DNA of 64,000 nt from an uncultured Oscillospiraceae bacterium (GCA_947632175.1 CANROC010000005.1:62001-126000), one strand, 5' to 3'. Positions 26,163 to 35,780 are shown, counted from the stretch's first letter. Numbers and translations: made by a program. Notes: generated by a model from the letters alone, not told the origin.

Positions 26163-27068
26163 TTACAGGTTTTTTCTCAGCCTTTCCAGGGTTTTCTCAA
26201 AATACTCCGGAAGCGGACAGGAGAGGGTCATGGGACGGCCGTCGGGGTGGATGAAGCGCAGCTCCTTGGCGTGGAGGCACTGGCCGTCTAAGCCCGGGAC
26301 GGGCTTTTTGGGGCCGTAGACGGTGTCGCCCAGGATGGGGTGGCCCAGATGGGCCAGGTGGACGCGGATCTGGTGGGTGCGGCCCGTCTCCAGCCGGCAC
26401 CGCAGGTGCGTAAAGCCGGGGAAGCGCTCCAGGACCTCCCAGTGGGTGACGGCGGGCTTGCCGTTTTTCTCGGTGACGCACTGCTTTTTCCGGTCCGTGG
26501 GGTGGCGGCCGATGGGGGCGTCCACCGTGCCGGCGTCCTCCCGGAAATTCCCCAGGGCCACGCACTCGTAGGTGCGGGCCAGGGTGTGGTCGGCAAGCTG
26601 GGCGGCTAAAATTTTGTGGGCGGCGTCGTTTTTCGCGGCGATGAGCAGGCCGGAGGTGTCCTTGTCGATGCGGTGGACGATGCCGGGGCGCAGGACGCCG
26701 TTGATGCCGGAGAGGTCGGCCCCGCAGTGGGCCATGAGGGCGTTGACCAGGGTGCCGCCGGCGTGTCCCGGCGCGGGGTGGACCACCATGCCCTTGGGCT
26801 TGTTGACCACGATGACGTCCGCGTCCTCGTAGACCACGTCCAGGGGGATGGCCTCCGCCGTCACCGAAAGGGGCTCCGGGTCCGGGATGTCCAGGGTGAG
26901 CGTATCGCCGGGTTCCGGGCGAAAGCTCTTCTTCACCGGTCTTCCCCGGCAGACAACGCGGCCCTCCTCCAGGAGCTTCTGGACGAAGGCGCGGCTCAGG
27001 TCCGGCAGGGCGGCGGCCAGGAGGGCGTCCACGCGGCCGGGGTCAGTGACTGTCAGCGTCGTCTTCAC
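26163..27068 (-). CDS. rluD: RluD-family 23S rRNA pseudouridine synthase
   Basis: A 301-residue enzyme with an N-terminal S4 domain and the RluA/RluD catalytic motif GIVHRIDKDTSGLL, where Asp is the nucleophile. VVNKPKGMVVHPAPGH and ETGRTHQIRVHLAHLGHP are also family marks. The start is a GTG at 27068 after GGAGGAG, overlapping the lspA end by 26 bp as often seen in Firmicutes. The rRNA target site cannot be told from sequence. Confidence 0.88.
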   Translation of the reverse strand: MKTTLTVTDPGRVDALLAAALPDLSRAFVQKLLEEGRVVCRGRPVKKSFRPEPGDTLTLDIPDPEPLSVTAEAIPLDVVYEDADVIVVNKPKGMVVHPAPGHAGGTLVNALMAHCGADLSGINGVLRPGIVHRIDKDTSGLLIAAKNDAAHKILAAQLADHTLARTYECVALGNFREDAGTVDAPIGRHPTDRKKQCVTEKNGKPAVTHWEVLERFPGFTHLRCRLETGRTHQIRVHLAHLGHPILGDTVYGPKKPVPGLDGQCLHAKELRFIHPDGRPMTLSCPLPEYFEKTLERLRKNL

Positions 27069-27549
27069 GGTGCTCCTCCCGGCTGCGCCTTTTGGCCCGG
27101 TCCTCCCGGAGAGTGCGGACGATATAGAGGACGCAGAAAACCGCCGCGCCCACGTCGATGAAGGTGTCGGCCAGGTTGAAGACGGCGAAGCGCACGAACT
27201 CCGTCTCGAACATGTCCACCACGTACCCCAGAAATACCCGGTCGATGAGATTCCCCAGGGCGCCCCCCAGGATGAGGGCCAGCATGGCCTTTTCCCAGGG
27301 CGTGAACTTCCCCTTGAGGAGGCACCACACCAGCACCGCCGCCACAAGGGCGGAGACGACGGCCAGGATCCAGGTGTGCTCGGACAGCAGGGAGAAGGCC
27401 ATGCCCGTGTTGCGCACGTGGGTGAGGTGGAGGACGCCGGGGAGGAAGCGCCGCGCGCCCCCTAAAGCGATGTGGGCGGCGACCCATTTTTTCAAAAGCT
27501 GGTCCGCCGCGCAGCAGACGGCGGCGATGAGAAAATAGAGTACAAGCAT
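27043..27549 (-). CDS. lspA: Lipoprotein signal peptidase
   Basis: A 168-residue membrane aspartic protease that removes lipoprotein signal peptides. It has four hydrophobic segments and both catalytic Asp motifs: GGALGNLIDR...VVDM and VFNLADTFIDVG. NTGMAFSLL is also conserved. A charged C-terminal tail rich in Arg, Glu and Asp extends beyond the fold. It serves the lipoproteins of this window among others. Confidence 0.94.
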   Translation of the reverse strand: MLVLYFLIAAVCCAADQLLKKWVAAHIALGGARRFLPGVLHLTHVRNTGMAFSLLSEHTWILAVVSALVAAVLVWCLLKGKFTPWEKAMLALILGGALGNLIDRVFLGYVVDMFETEFVRFAVFNLADTFIDVGAAVFCVLYIVRTLREDRAKRRSREEHREDDADSH

Positions 27550-27565
27550 AAAGAGACCTCTAAGG

Positions 27566-27593
27566 CCCGAGGGCAGCGGACGCTGCCCTCGGG
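27566..27593. other. Perfect 13-bp stem hairpin between ileS and lspA
   Basis: CCCGAGGGCAGCG and its complement enclose loop GA. No T-run follows on the minus strand, so it is more likely a processing or stability hairpin than a strong terminator. Confidence 0.5.
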
Positions 27594-27615
27594 GATATAC
27601 GGATAGCTTACGGGG

Positions 27616-30387
27616 TCACAGGGACTTCACCACGTCGGCACAGCGGTGGCAGAGCTCCGGGTGGTCCGGGTCGTGGCCCACGGTGGGGGAGCGCATCCAG
27701 CACCGCTGGCACTTGGGGTCCTCGCAGGGCTCCACGGCGACGGAGGCGCTGCCCTCCCTGAGGTCCACCTTGGAGACGATGAAGATCTCCGCGAGGCTCA
27801 CCGGGGGAAGGCTGGCGAGGAGCGCTTCGCCCTCGCCGGTGAGGGTGACCTTGGCGTCCAGGGGCTTGCCGATGATCTTGTCCCGCCGCGCCGCCTCCAA
27901 CGCGCCCAGGACCTCCGAGCGCAGGGCGATGAGCTTTTCCCACTTTTGGGCGGTGTCGCCGTCGAAGGCAAGCTCCGGGCGGGGCTTGGGCATGTCGTTG
28001 AGCATGACATGGCGGGGGTCGGCGGAGGCGTCATGGGGCATGGCCTGCCAGATCTCGTCCGAGGTGAAAGCCAGGATGGGGGCCAGGAGGCGGACCATGG
28101 CGTCCAAAATGGCGTAGATGGCGCTCTGGGCGCTGCGGCGGGAGAGAGAGTCCGGCGCGTCGCAGTAAAGGCGGTCCTTGATGATGTCCAGGTAGAAGCT
28201 GGACATCTCCACCACGCAGAAATTGTGGATGGCGTAGCTCACCTGGTGGAACTCATAGCGCTCGTAAGCGGCGAGGCACTTTTCCACAAGCTGGTTGAGC
28301 TGGACCATGGCCCATTTGTCCAGGGGGAGCATATCCCGGAAGGCCACAGGATGGTCCGGGTCGAAGCCGGCGAGGTTGCCCAGGATGTAGCGGGCAGTGT
28401 TGCGGATCTTCAGGTACTTGTCTGAGAGCTGCTTGAAGATGTTCTCCGAGCAGCGCATGTCGTTGCGGTAGTCGGCGCTGGCGGCCCAGAGGCGCACCAG
28501 GTCCGCGCCGTACTTTTTGACGATGTCCTCCGGGGAGATGCCGTTGCCCAGGGACTTGTGCATGATCTTGCCCTCGCCGTCCACGGTCCAGCCGTGGGTG
28601 AGGACGGTCTTGTAGGGGGCCGCGCCCTTGACGGCCACGGCGGTGAGGAGGCTGGACTGGAACCAGCCGCGGTACTGGTCGTTGCCCTCCATGTACATGT
28701 CGGAGGGCCAACAGCCGGGGGCGTCCAGCTCCATGGAGGCAATGTGGGTGGAGCCGGAGTCGAACCAGCCGTCCAGGGTGTCCGTCTCCTTCTCGAAGTG
28801 ATGGCAGCCGCACTCCGGGCAGGCGAAGCCCTCCGGGGCCAGCTCGTCGGCAGTGAGCTCGAACCAGGCGTTGGAGCCCTTTTCCCGGAAGAGGGCGCTG
28901 ATCTTCTCGATGGTCTCCGGCGTGCAGATGGGCTTGCCGCAGTCGGCGCAGTATAAGACCGGGATGGGCAGGCCCCAGTGGCGCTGGCGGGAGATGCACC
29001 AGTCGGCGCGCTCGCGGATCATGGAGGCGATGCGGTCCCGGCCCCAGTCGGGAAGCCAGGTGACGGCCTCGGCGGCCTTGACGGCCTCCTCCTTGAAGGC
29101 GTCCACGGAGCAGAACCACTGGTCGGTGGCCCGGAAGATGATGGGGTTCTTGCACCGCCAGCAGTGGGGGTAGGAGTGAGTGATGTTCTCGGAGGCGAGA
29201 ATGGCGCCGCAGGCCACCAGGTCGTTGAAAATGGGCTCGTGGGCCTTCAGGACGCTGAGACCCTCGTACTTCCCGGCGTCCGCGGTGAAGCGGCCCGAAT
29301 CGTCCACGTTGACCACGAGATCGCGCCCGGAGGGGATCTGGGGGTATTTCTGGCAGACGAAGAAGTCGTCCGCGCCGTAGGCCGGGGCGGTGTGGACACA
29401 GCCGGTGCCGGCGTCCAGGGTCACGTGGTCGCCCAGGATCACGAGGCTCGTCTGGTCGAAGAGGGGGTGCTGGGCGGTCATCAGCTCCAGGTCCGCGCCC
29501 TTGAACTCGGCTAAGACCTCCACGGCCTCCAGGCCGGCCTTTTGAAGGACGGACTCGGCGAGCTCCTTGGCCATGATGTAGACCTCGCCGTTGGAGGCGC
29601 GGGTCAGGGTGTAGTCGTAGCCGGGGTTGAGGCAGATGGCCAGGTTCCCGGGGATGGTCCAGGTGGTGGTGGTCCAGATGACGAAGTAGATGTTGTCAAG
29701 AGGGGCGATGTTGGAGAATTTCCCCAGATCGTCCTTCACGCGGAATTTCACGAAGATGGTGGTGACGGGGTCCTCGGCGTACTCGATCTCCGCCTCGGCC
29801 AGGGCCGTCTCGTCGTGGGGGCACCAGTAGACGGGCTTCTTGCCCTTGTAGATGTAGCCCTTGCGGTACATCTCGCCGAAAACCTTGACCTCCTCGGCCT
29901 CGAATTTGGGGTCCATGGTGAGGTAGGGGTGGTCCCAGTCCGCGAGATACCCCAGGCGCTTAAATTCCTCCCGCTGGATGTTCACGAAGTTCTGCGCAAA
30001 CTCCTGGCAGGCGCTTCTGAACTCGGGAACGGACATGGCCTTGCGGTTGAGCTTCTGCTGCTTGATGATGGCCGACTCGATGGGCATGCCGTGGTTGTCC
30101 CAGCCGGGGGTGAAGGGGGCGCGGTACCCGGTCATGGACTTGTAGCGGACGATGAAGTCCTTGATGGCCTTGTTGAGGGCGTGGCCCATGTGCAGGTGGC
30201 CGTTGGAGAAGGGAGGGCCGTCGTGGAGGATGAAGGCGGGCTTGCCCTCGTTGCGTTTGAGCATCTCATGGTAGAGATCCAGATCGTTCCAGCGCTCCAG
30301 CATCGCCGGCTCCCGGGCGGGGAGGGAGGCGCGCATGGGGAAGTCGGTTTTCGGGAGATTGACGGTGGCGTTGTAATCCTGTGCCAT
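27616..30387 (-). CDS. ileS: Isoleucyl-tRNA synthetase
   Basis: A 923-residue class I synthetase charging tRNA-Ile. The HIGH motif is seen as HMGH in NGHLHMGHALNKAI near residue 60. The editing domain and GWDNHGMPIE are present. The KMSKS loop reads IMHKSLGN, a variant with His where Ser is usual. The C-terminal zinc ribbon CQRCW...LCHRC is intact. No T-box leader is visible in the 88 bp before divIVA. Confidence 0.95.
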   Translation of the reverse strand: MAQDYNATVNLPKTDFPMRASLPAREPAMLERWNDLDLYHEMLKRNEGKPAFILHDGPPFSNGHLHMGHALNKAIKDFIVRYKSMTGYRAPFTPGWDNHGMPIESAIIKQQKLNRKAMSVPEFRSACQEFAQNFVNIQREEFKRLGYLADWDHPYLTMDPKFEAEEVKVFGEMYRKGYIYKGKKPVYWCPHDETALAEAEIEYAEDPVTTIFVKFRVKDDLGKFSNIAPLDNIYFVIWTTTTWTIPGNLAICLNPGYDYTLTRASNGEVYIMAKELAESVLQKAGLEAVEVLAEFKGADLELMTAQHPLFDQTSLVILGDHVTLDAGTGCVHTAPAYGADDFFVCQKYPQIPSGRDLVVNVDDSGRFTADAGKYEGLSVLKAHEPIFNDLVACGAILASENITHSYPHCWRCKNPIIFRATDQWFCSVDAFKEEAVKAAEAVTWLPDWGRDRIASMIRERADWCISRQRHWGLPIPVLYCADCGKPICTPETIEKISALFREKGSNAWFELTADELAPEGFACPECGCHHFEKETDTLDGWFDSGSTHIASMELDAPGCWPSDMYMEGNDQYRGWFQSSLLTAVAVKGAAPYKTVLTHGWTVDGEGKIMHKSLGNGISPEDIVKKYGADLVRLWAASADYRNDMRCSENIFKQLSDKYLKIRNTARYILGNLAGFDPDHPVAFRDMLPLDKWAMVQLNQLVEKCLAAYERYEFHQVSYAIHNFCVVEMSSFYLDIIKDRLYCDAPDSLSRRSAQSAIYAILDAMVRLLAPILAFTSDEIWQAMPHDASADPRHVMLNDMPKPRPELAFDGDTAQKWEKLIALRSEVLGALEAARRDKIIGKPLDAKVTLTGEGEALLASLPPVSLAEIFIVSKVDLREGSASVAVEPCEDPKCQRCWMRSPTVGHDPDHPELCHRCADVVKSL

Positions 30388-30432
30388 TTGGGTTTCCTCA
30401 CTTATCTTGATACAAAATACTTATCATACTGC

Positions 30433-30459
30433 CGAAAAAGGCCCTTACGGCCTTTTTCG
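30433..30459 (-). terminator. Intrinsic terminator after divIVA
   Basis: CGAAAAAGGCC-GTAAG-GGCCTTTTTCG, whose stem ends in a T-run in both directions. It separates divIVA from ileS. Confidence 0.7.
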
Positions 30460-30475
30460 AACGGATTTTTGAAGC

Positions 30476-31312
30476 TTATTTCTTTTTCTTCCCGGTCTCC
30501 TCGGGGTAGTTGGAGCCGAACTGGAGGTCGGAGAAGTCGAACTTGGGCCGGGGGGTGGCGCCGTCCTCCTCGTCCTCGTCCCAGATGCGCTTGGTGTCGC
30601 CGGCGCCGGAATAGATGCGGCGGACGGCCTCCAGGTCGATGCGCTTGGTGCCGGCATCCGGGTCGGCCTTCTCTGGGGGAAGCTCGGGGGCGGGCTCCGG
30701 CGCGGGAGGGACCTCGGGCTCCGGTGCGGGGACCGCGTCCGGCGCAGGGGCCTCGGGGGTCTCCCCGGCGGCGCGGGGGCGTTCAGGCTCCGGGGAGAAG
30801 ACGGGCTCGTGCTCCTCCTTCGGTTGGGGCGCCGGGGCTTCCGGCGCGCCGCCGAACTCGGCGGTGACGGTGTCCAGCTTGTCCAGGAAGCTGCGGTACT
30901 GGTCGATGATCTGCCGGGACGCCTGGACGAAGGCGGAGGTCTTGACCTTGGCGGCCTCCAGCTTCATGTCCTCGTGGCTTAAGTCCTCCAGGACCTTGGC
31001 GCGGGACTCGTCGGAGTCTCTGGCGGCGGCGGAGAGCATCTCGTCGCACTTTGCCTTCGTCTCGGCCATCATGTCATCGCTCATCTTCTGGGCGGTGAGG
31101 AGGGCCATACGCATGGCGTCCTCGGTGGAACGGTACTCCTCCACCTTCTCCACCAGCACCTTGAGCTTGCCCTTCAGGACCATGTTGTCCTTGTAGAGGG
31201 CGGCGTAGTCCGCCGTGAGCTGCTCCAGAAAATCGTCCACAGCCGTCATATCGTAGCCGCCGAACACGGCCTTGGCAAACTCCTGATTCTGAATGTCCTG
31301 AGGTGTCAACAT
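30476..31312 (-). CDS. divIVA: DivIVA domain cell-division protein
   Basis: A 278-residue coiled-coil protein. The N-terminal MLTPQDIQNQEFAKAVFGGY followed by VDDFLEQL is the DivIVA membrane-binding domain. A coiled coil (about 30-150), a long Pro/Glu/Ala-rich linker (about 160-225) and a short acidic/basic tail follow. DivIVA marks poles and septa. I chose the ATG at 31312 after AAGGAAGG; a GTG seven codons earlier would overlap that site. It lies downstream of sepF. Confidence 0.88.
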   Translation of the reverse strand: MLTPQDIQNQEFAKAVFGGYDMTAVDDFLEQLTADYAALYKDNMVLKGKLKVLVEKVEEYRSTEDAMRMALLTAQKMSDDMMAETKAKCDEMLSAAARDSDESRAKVLEDLSHEDMKLEAAKVKTSAFVQASRQIIDQYRSFLDKLDTVTAEFGGAPEAPAPQPKEEHEPVFSPEPERPRAAGETPEAPAPDAVPAPEPEVPPAPEPAPELPPEKADPDAGTKRIDLEAVRRIYSGAGDTKRIWDEDEEDGATPRPKFDFSDLQFGSNYPEETGKKKK

Positions 31313-31368
31313 TACCCTATTCCTTCCTTTCACGCCTGCGCGTAATTTCTAATCTGCCGGCCCGGCTT

Positions 31369-31839
31369 TTAAAAATAGAGGCCGTTATTTTCCAGCTCGT
31401 CGATGAGGTCCCCCATCAGGTCCACGTTGTAGGGGGTGATGAGGTAGGTGTTCACGGCGACCTTCTTGATCTTGCCGTCCTGGGCGTAGGCCACGCCGGA
31501 GAGGAAGTCCAGAAGCCGGCGGGAGATGTCCTTGTTGGTCTGCTCCAGATTGAGGACCACGGTGCGCTTTTCACGGAGGTGGTCGGCGATCTCGGCGGCG
31601 GCCTCGAAGCGGTCGGGCTTCACCAGGACCACCTGGAGCTGAGTGGTGGCGTGGATGTTCACCACGCGGTTGGACTCCCGGCGCTCCTCCAGGCTCGAGC
31701 CTGTGGGGACGCGGGTGGGGGCGGCGGTGCGGGGCGTTACGGGGATCTTCTCCGGCGCCCGAGGGGTAAAGTCCTCAAATTCGTCGTCCTCGTCGTCATA
31801 AGGGCGGGCAAGTTTCTTAAGCTCGTTGATGAATCCCAT
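31369..31839 (-). CDS. sepF: Cell division protein SepF
   Basis: A 156-residue SepF. The N-terminal amphipathic helix (MGFINELKKLARP) is followed by an acidic and Pro/Thr linker and the SepF core with VVLVKPDRFEAAAEIADHLR, RTVVLNLEQTNKDISRRLLD and FLSGVAYAQDG. It tethers FtsZ to the membrane and shapes septa. It lies between yggS and divIVA, the typical Firmicutes order. Confidence 0.95.
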   Translation of the reverse strand: MGFINELKKLARPYDDEDDEFEDFTPRAPEKIPVTPRTAAPTRVPTGSSLEERRESNRVVNIHATTQLQVVLVKPDRFEAAAEIADHLREKRTVVLNLEQTNKDISRRLLDFLSGVAYAQDGKIKKVAVNTYLITPYNVDLMGDLIDELENNGLYF

Positions 31840-31866
31840 GATAGTTGCCTCCTGGCCTTTCTTAAG

Positions 31867-32559
31867 TTAGGTGTAGTGGCGCTGACCGAAGATGGCCGAG
31901 CCCACCCGGACCATATTTGCTCCGCAGGCGATGGCGTCCTCAAAGTCGGCGCTCATGCCCATGGACAAAAGACTCATAGTAACATTATCGTATTTTTTTG
32001 CGCGCATGTCAACAAAAAGGTTGCGTGTTTGTCCAAAATATTGGATGGTTTTTTCCCGGTCGCCCGTATTGGGGGGGATGGTCATGAGCCCCAGGACCTC
32101 CACGCCGGGGATGGACGAGGCCGCGGCGGCCATGGCGGGGAGCGCCTCCGGCAGGGCGCCGGTCTTGGACGGCTCCCGGCCGATGTTGACCTCCAAAAGG
32201 ACCCGCTGGGTGATGCCGAGGGCCTGGGCCCGGCGGCCGATGAGCTCTAAAAGCTCCAGGGAGTCCACGGATTCGATGAGGTCGGCCTTGCCCACCACGT
32301 TTTTGACCTTGTTTTTCTGGAGGTGTCCGATGAAGTGGAGCGCCGCGCCGGCGTAAGCGCCCCGCGTGTATTTTTCCTCCAGCTCCTGGACGCGGTTTTC
32401 GCCGAAGGCACGCACGCCGGCCTCAAAGGCCGCGCGCACACGGGCGGCGTCGTTCATCTTGGAGGCGGCCACCAGCGTCACCGGATGGCCGGCCCTTTGG
32501 GCGGCGGCCTCGACCCGGGCCAGGATGGCTTTGGCGTTTTCAAAGACCGTGTCTGTCAT
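31867..32559 (-). CDS. yggS: YggS/PLPBP family PLP homeostasis protein
   Basis: A 230-residue protein of the fold-III PLP-binding YggS group. The lysine motif LVAASKMNDAARV (the usual AVSK region), FGENRVQELEEKY and HFIGHLQKNKVKNVV are present. The C-terminal MSADFEDAIACGANMVRVGS followed by AIFG binds PLP phosphate. It buffers free pyridoxal phosphate. The ATG overlaps the stop of the upstream HlyD-like gene (ATGA). Confidence 0.94.
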   Translation of the reverse strand: MTDTVFENAKAILARVEAAAQRAGHPVTLVAASKMNDAARVRAAFEAGVRAFGENRVQELEEKYTRGAYAGAALHFIGHLQKNKVKNVVGKADLIESVDSLELLELIGRRAQALGITQRVLLEVNIGREPSKTGALPEALPAMAAAASSIPGVEVLGLMTIPPNTGDREKTIQYFGQTRNLFVDMRAKKYDNVTMSLLSMGMSADFEDAIACGANMVRVGSAIFGQRHYT

Positions 32560-33737
32560 CGTTCCACCACCGCGCCGTTGTAGAGGGCGGCGGCCCGGAC
32601 GATGATCTGGTCGTTTACCCGAAGACCGTCCCGCGTGGCCTCCACCATGTACAGGTCCGCCGTTTCGGTGAGGATGGTCACCGGGATCTCCCGGGCGCGG
32701 ACGCCCTCCAGGATATAGACCACCGTCTCGCCCTCGTCGTTGAGATGCAGGGCCTCCCGGGGGACGCTGACGCCGGAGAGGGTCCCGAAGACGATCTCCG
32801 CCGTGGCCTCCCGGAGGGCCGCCGTGTTCTGTAAGTACCGGTCCGAGGAGAGGACCACGCAGCACTCCCCGTCCTCCGGCTGGCTGACGGACTCTACCCG
32901 CATGGTGAGCTGGGCGGCGTAGGTCCGGGAAAAGAGAGTGTCCACGCTCTTGCCCGGTGTGAGGCGCAGGGCGCTTTTCTCGTCGAGGACGGTGACATAG
33001 TACCACCGGATGCCCTTCGCCAGACGCCCCACGGCGTCCGCCTCCGGCGCACGCGGCTCGGCGAAGAGCTCCCGGAAGCCCGAGGGCGTCAGGTCTTCAA
33101 GCGCCTCGGGACCCAGGTCCTCGAACCCGTCCACGCTGAAGGAGAAGGTCCCGGCGAAAGGGGCGGTGAGGCGCTGGGTGTCGCTCTCGGCGCTCTGGGC
33201 CAAATCGTGGAGCTCGGCCTCGAGACTGGCGATCTCGGCGGCCTCGTTGCCGGAGGAGAGGGCCGAGCCGGAGATGATGTAGGCGTCCACGTCCCGGGCC
33301 ACGCTGTAAAGCTTGCTCAGGTCCTCGGAGAGGACGAGCTTTGAGAGGCTCTGGACGGCGGAGCCGGACAGCTCGTCGTCGGTCTTGCCGTTCATGACGG
33401 CGGTGAGCTGGCGGATGCGCAGTTGGATCTCGCTGATGCGCTGGGCGCGCTCCATGGCGGCGGCGCCGGAGTAGCGCACGGCCACGGTCTCGCCCTTGGC
33501 AAGGCGGGCCCCCTCGGTGGCGGTGACGGCCAGGTCCGCGCCGGAGGCGGTGAGGACCTCCTCGTCCCGGACGATGAAGCCGGCGGTCTCCACGCCGTCG
33601 TGGGTCTCCATCCCCACGGCCTTTACGGTCCGCAGGGGGTCGCGGAAGCTGGTCACAAAGGAGACGCCCAGATACGCCATGACGGCCACGAACACCAATA
33701 CCGCCACGAGCCTGATGAGCGAATCGCTCCTCTCCAC
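32556..33737 (-). CDS. HlyD-like membrane-anchored adaptor protein
   Basis: A 393-residue protein with one N-terminal membrane segment (about 8-28), a short coiled coil (about 95-115 and 165-180) and barrel-sandwich and beta-barrel parts. This is the plan of HlyD-type membrane fusion proteins, with SGADLAVTATEGARLAKGET as the lipoyl-like half. No exporter is beside it; it is first in a gene run with yggS, sepF and divIVA, so a role in the cell envelope at division is possible. Function unknown. Confidence 0.75.
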   Translation of the reverse strand: MERSDSLIRLVAVLVFVAVMAYLGVSFVTSFRDPLRTVKAVGMETHDGVETAGFIVRDEEVLTASGADLAVTATEGARLAKGETVAVRYSGAAAMERAQRISEIQLRIRQLTAVMNGKTDDELSGSAVQSLSKLVLSEDLSKLYSVARDVDAYIISGSALSSGNEAAEIASLEAELHDLAQSAESDTQRLTAPFAGTFSFSVDGFEDLGPEALEDLTPSGFRELFAEPRAPEADAVGRLAKGIRWYYVTVLDEKSALRLTPGKSVDTLFSRTYAAQLTMRVESVSQPEDGECCVVLSSDRYLQNTAALREATAEIVFGTLSGVSVPREALHLNDEGETVVYILEGVRAREIPVTILTETADLYMVEATRDGLRVNDQIIVRAAALYNGAVVER

Positions 33738-33770
33738 ATAAAGCCCCCCCTTCCGGACAATAACTCATCT

Positions 33771-33799
33771 ATTATAGCACATCCTTTTGCCGTTGTCCA
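33771..33799 (-). promoter_or_regulatory. Sigma-A promoter of the hlyD-like/yggS/sepF/divIVA run
   Basis: TGGACA, 17 bp and TATAAT with a TG extension. It drives leftward, back to back with the promoter at 33854-33882. Confidence 0.7.
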
Positions 33800-33853
33800 A
33801 CACAATTGTGAAAACCGTGAGAAAAAACCTGCGGGCGGGGGAGAGGAAGAGGT

Positions 33854-33882
33854 TTGACAAGCATTTCCTGCCGTAGTACAAT
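33854..33882 (+). promoter_or_regulatory. Sigma-A promoter of the RyR/TIR module
   Basis: TTGACA, 17 bp and TACAAT, about 32 bp before the first gene of the two-gene module. Confidence 0.75.
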
Positions 33883-33914
33883 GGGGAAAACCATTTTGGG
33901 AGAGAGGGACAGTC

Positions 33915-35777
33915 ATGAAAAAGAGATTCGGGAAAGGGCTGGTGCTTGCCCTGGCCGCCGCGTCCTTCATCATCGCCGTGCTGGAGGGGTTCATCTACTA
34001 CGGGGTCTACGGGGGCACGCCGCTCTTTGAGCTGATTTTGGTGGTGCAGAACGGCATCAAGGCCTTCCTCTTTACCCCGGACATCCCGGCCCAGGCGGTG
34101 CTGGCGTCCCTGCAGGGCGACGTGGGGACATGGCAGTACGCGGTGGGGTGCGCCTATGTGGCGGCGGTCTTCGTCGCGCCGCTTTGCACCGCCACCGCCC
34201 TGGTGAGCACCGTCGAGCTGCTGCTTCGGCGCGGGACCCATATCTCCGGCGGCAAAGCGCCGGTCACTCTGGTCTACGGCTGGAGCTCCACCGCCCAGTC
34301 CATCCTGCGCCGTCACACCAGGGAGGAGGGGGACGTGTACCTCGTCACCGACAAGGCCCTCGCCAACGCCCAGCAGCTGGAGCTGACGCGGCGCAACGTG
34401 TTCCCGTGCCAGGCCAAGCAGGAGGCGAGGCTTTGGAAAAGGGCGGAGCGGATCTTCCTGCTGGACGAGTCCCCGGCCAAAAATTTTTCCCGGTACGCCG
34501 CGCTCCAGCGCCGGTGGGAGGAGAGCCCCACGGCCCTCTCGCCCAAGGTGATCTGCGCCTGCGAGGACGCGGGCGTGGGGGACCTCATCAGCGCCTTCCA
34601 CGATGAGCGCGTCCGCCGCGCCCCCGCCGCCGGGGTGCTCCCGGTGAGCCTCTTCTCCATGGCGGAGCTCCAGGCCAAGGCCGTGTGGGAGGCCTGCCCC
34701 ATCAGCGCTTACAACTTCGGGCCGGACTTTCAGGGGCCGGAGGAGCGGCGGTATGACGTGAGCATGGTGCTGGTGGGCCTGGGGACCTTCGGGCAGAGGC
34801 TCCTGGAGCAGGCGGTGAGCCTGGGCGTGCTCAGCTCCACGGGCCACACGCGCTTCGACGTCATCGACCACGACGCCGGGGAGCTTATGAGCTTTTTCAA
34901 AAGCGCCTTTTCCCCGGCCTATGTCCAGGTGGACCGGGAGACGGGGCGTCTCACCGTCCCGGCGGGGAACGCCGACGGGTCCCTGACCATCTGCTTCCAC
35001 CCCTGCGACGTGGACGACGGCGATTTCCTCCCGCTGCTGCGGCGGTTGAACGATGAGCACCCCTTTACCTACGCCGCCGTCTGCCTGCGGGATACCGACG
35101 CGGCCCTCCGGTGCCTCAACCGCCTGGACCGGGTCCTCCGGGAGAGCGGCAGGGCCGTTCCCGTGGCCCTGCGCCTGGAGGCCGACCCGGAGCTTGCCGC
35201 CTATTTCAAGGGGGAGACGCCCTTCTTCGGGAAGGTGTTCCCCGTCTGCGGCGAGGCCGACCGGCTGACGCTGAAGCGCCTGGCGGCGGAGGAGGCCTAC
35301 GCCGGGGCCATCCGGTTCAACCGGGTCTACAACGCCCTCTCCGCCGCCCTGGACGGCGGCGGCGAACCGGAGGGCACGGCGGAGAGCCAGTGGAGGGCGC
35401 TGGAGTTCTTCAAGCAGCGCTCCAGCCTCTTCCAGTACCTCCACCAGACGGTGAAGGCCCAACGCCTGGCCTTTGAGCGCAGCCGGGAGGAGCCCTTCAA
35501 GCCGGAGAAGCCGGCGGAGGCGGGGGAGTACGAGGCCCTGGGCCGGCCGCCCCTGACGGACCCCCTGGCGCTGGAGTTTGCCAGGATGGAGCACCGGCGC
35601 TGGTGCTATTACATGGCCGTGAACGGCTGGGCCTACGGGGAGAAAAAGGACGCCGCCCGGCGGCTGAGCCCCTGCATGGTGACCTGGGAGGCGCTTTTGC
35701 GCGGGGACCAGCGGTACACCTGCCAATACGACACAACGCCCTACCGCGTTTTGACGCAAACGACCAAGGAGGAATGA
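33915..35777 (+). CDS. Membrane protein with RCK/TrkA-N-like domains and C-terminal RyR domain
   Basis: A 620-residue protein. Two or three hydrophobic segments lie in residues about 8-105. A first nucleotide-binding-like domain follows (about 113-270). A second Rossmann domain opens VSMVLVGLGTFGQRLLEQ near residue 282, with the GxGxxG loop and a D at the end of the next strand, as in RCK/TrkA-N. The last 70 residues (EHRRWCYYMAVNGWAYGEKK, then LSPCMVTWEALL) match the RyR repeat domain. The TIR gene starts three bases after its stop, so they form one operon. It may be a ligand-gated membrane effector or sensor; that is inference. Confidence 0.75.
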   Translation: MKKRFGKGLVLALAAASFIIAVLEGFIYYGVYGGTPLFELILVVQNGIKAFLFTPDIPAQAVLASLQGDVGTWQYAVGCAYVAAVFVAPLCTATALVSTVELLLRRGTHISGGKAPVTLVYGWSSTAQSILRRHTREEGDVYLVTDKALANAQQLELTRRNVFPCQAKQEARLWKRAERIFLLDESPAKNFSRYAALQRRWEESPTALSPKVICACEDAGVGDLISAFHDERVRRAPAAGVLPVSLFSMAELQAKAVWEACPISAYNFGPDFQGPEERRYDVSMVLVGLGTFGQRLLEQAVSLGVLSSTGHTRFDVIDHDAGELMSFFKSAFSPAYVQVDRETGRLTVPAGNADGSLTICFHPCDVDDGDFLPLLRRLNDEHPFTYAAVCLRDTDAALRCLNRLDRVLRESGRAVPVALRLEADPELAAYFKGETPFFGKVFPVCGEADRLTLKRLAAEEAYAGAIRFNRVYNALSAALDGGGEPEGTAESQWRALEFFKQRSSLFQYLHQTVKAQRLAFERSREEPFKPEKPAEAGEYEALGRPPLTDPLALEFARMEHRRWCYYMAVNGWAYGEKKDAARRLSPCMVTWEALLRGDQRYTCQYDTTPYRVLTQTTKEE

Positions 35778-35780
35778 CCC

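Noticed and set aside
27616-30387. IleRS as a second, mupirocin-resistant type because of its KMSKS variant
   Set aside because: The His variant at this loop lies in an otherwise ordinary bacterial enzyme with its C-terminal zinc ribbon; the loop alone does not indicate resistance.
30388-30475. T-box leader before ileS
   Set aside because: Only 88 bases separate ileS from divIVA and they hold a divIVA terminator; no specifier loop or T-box sequence is seen.
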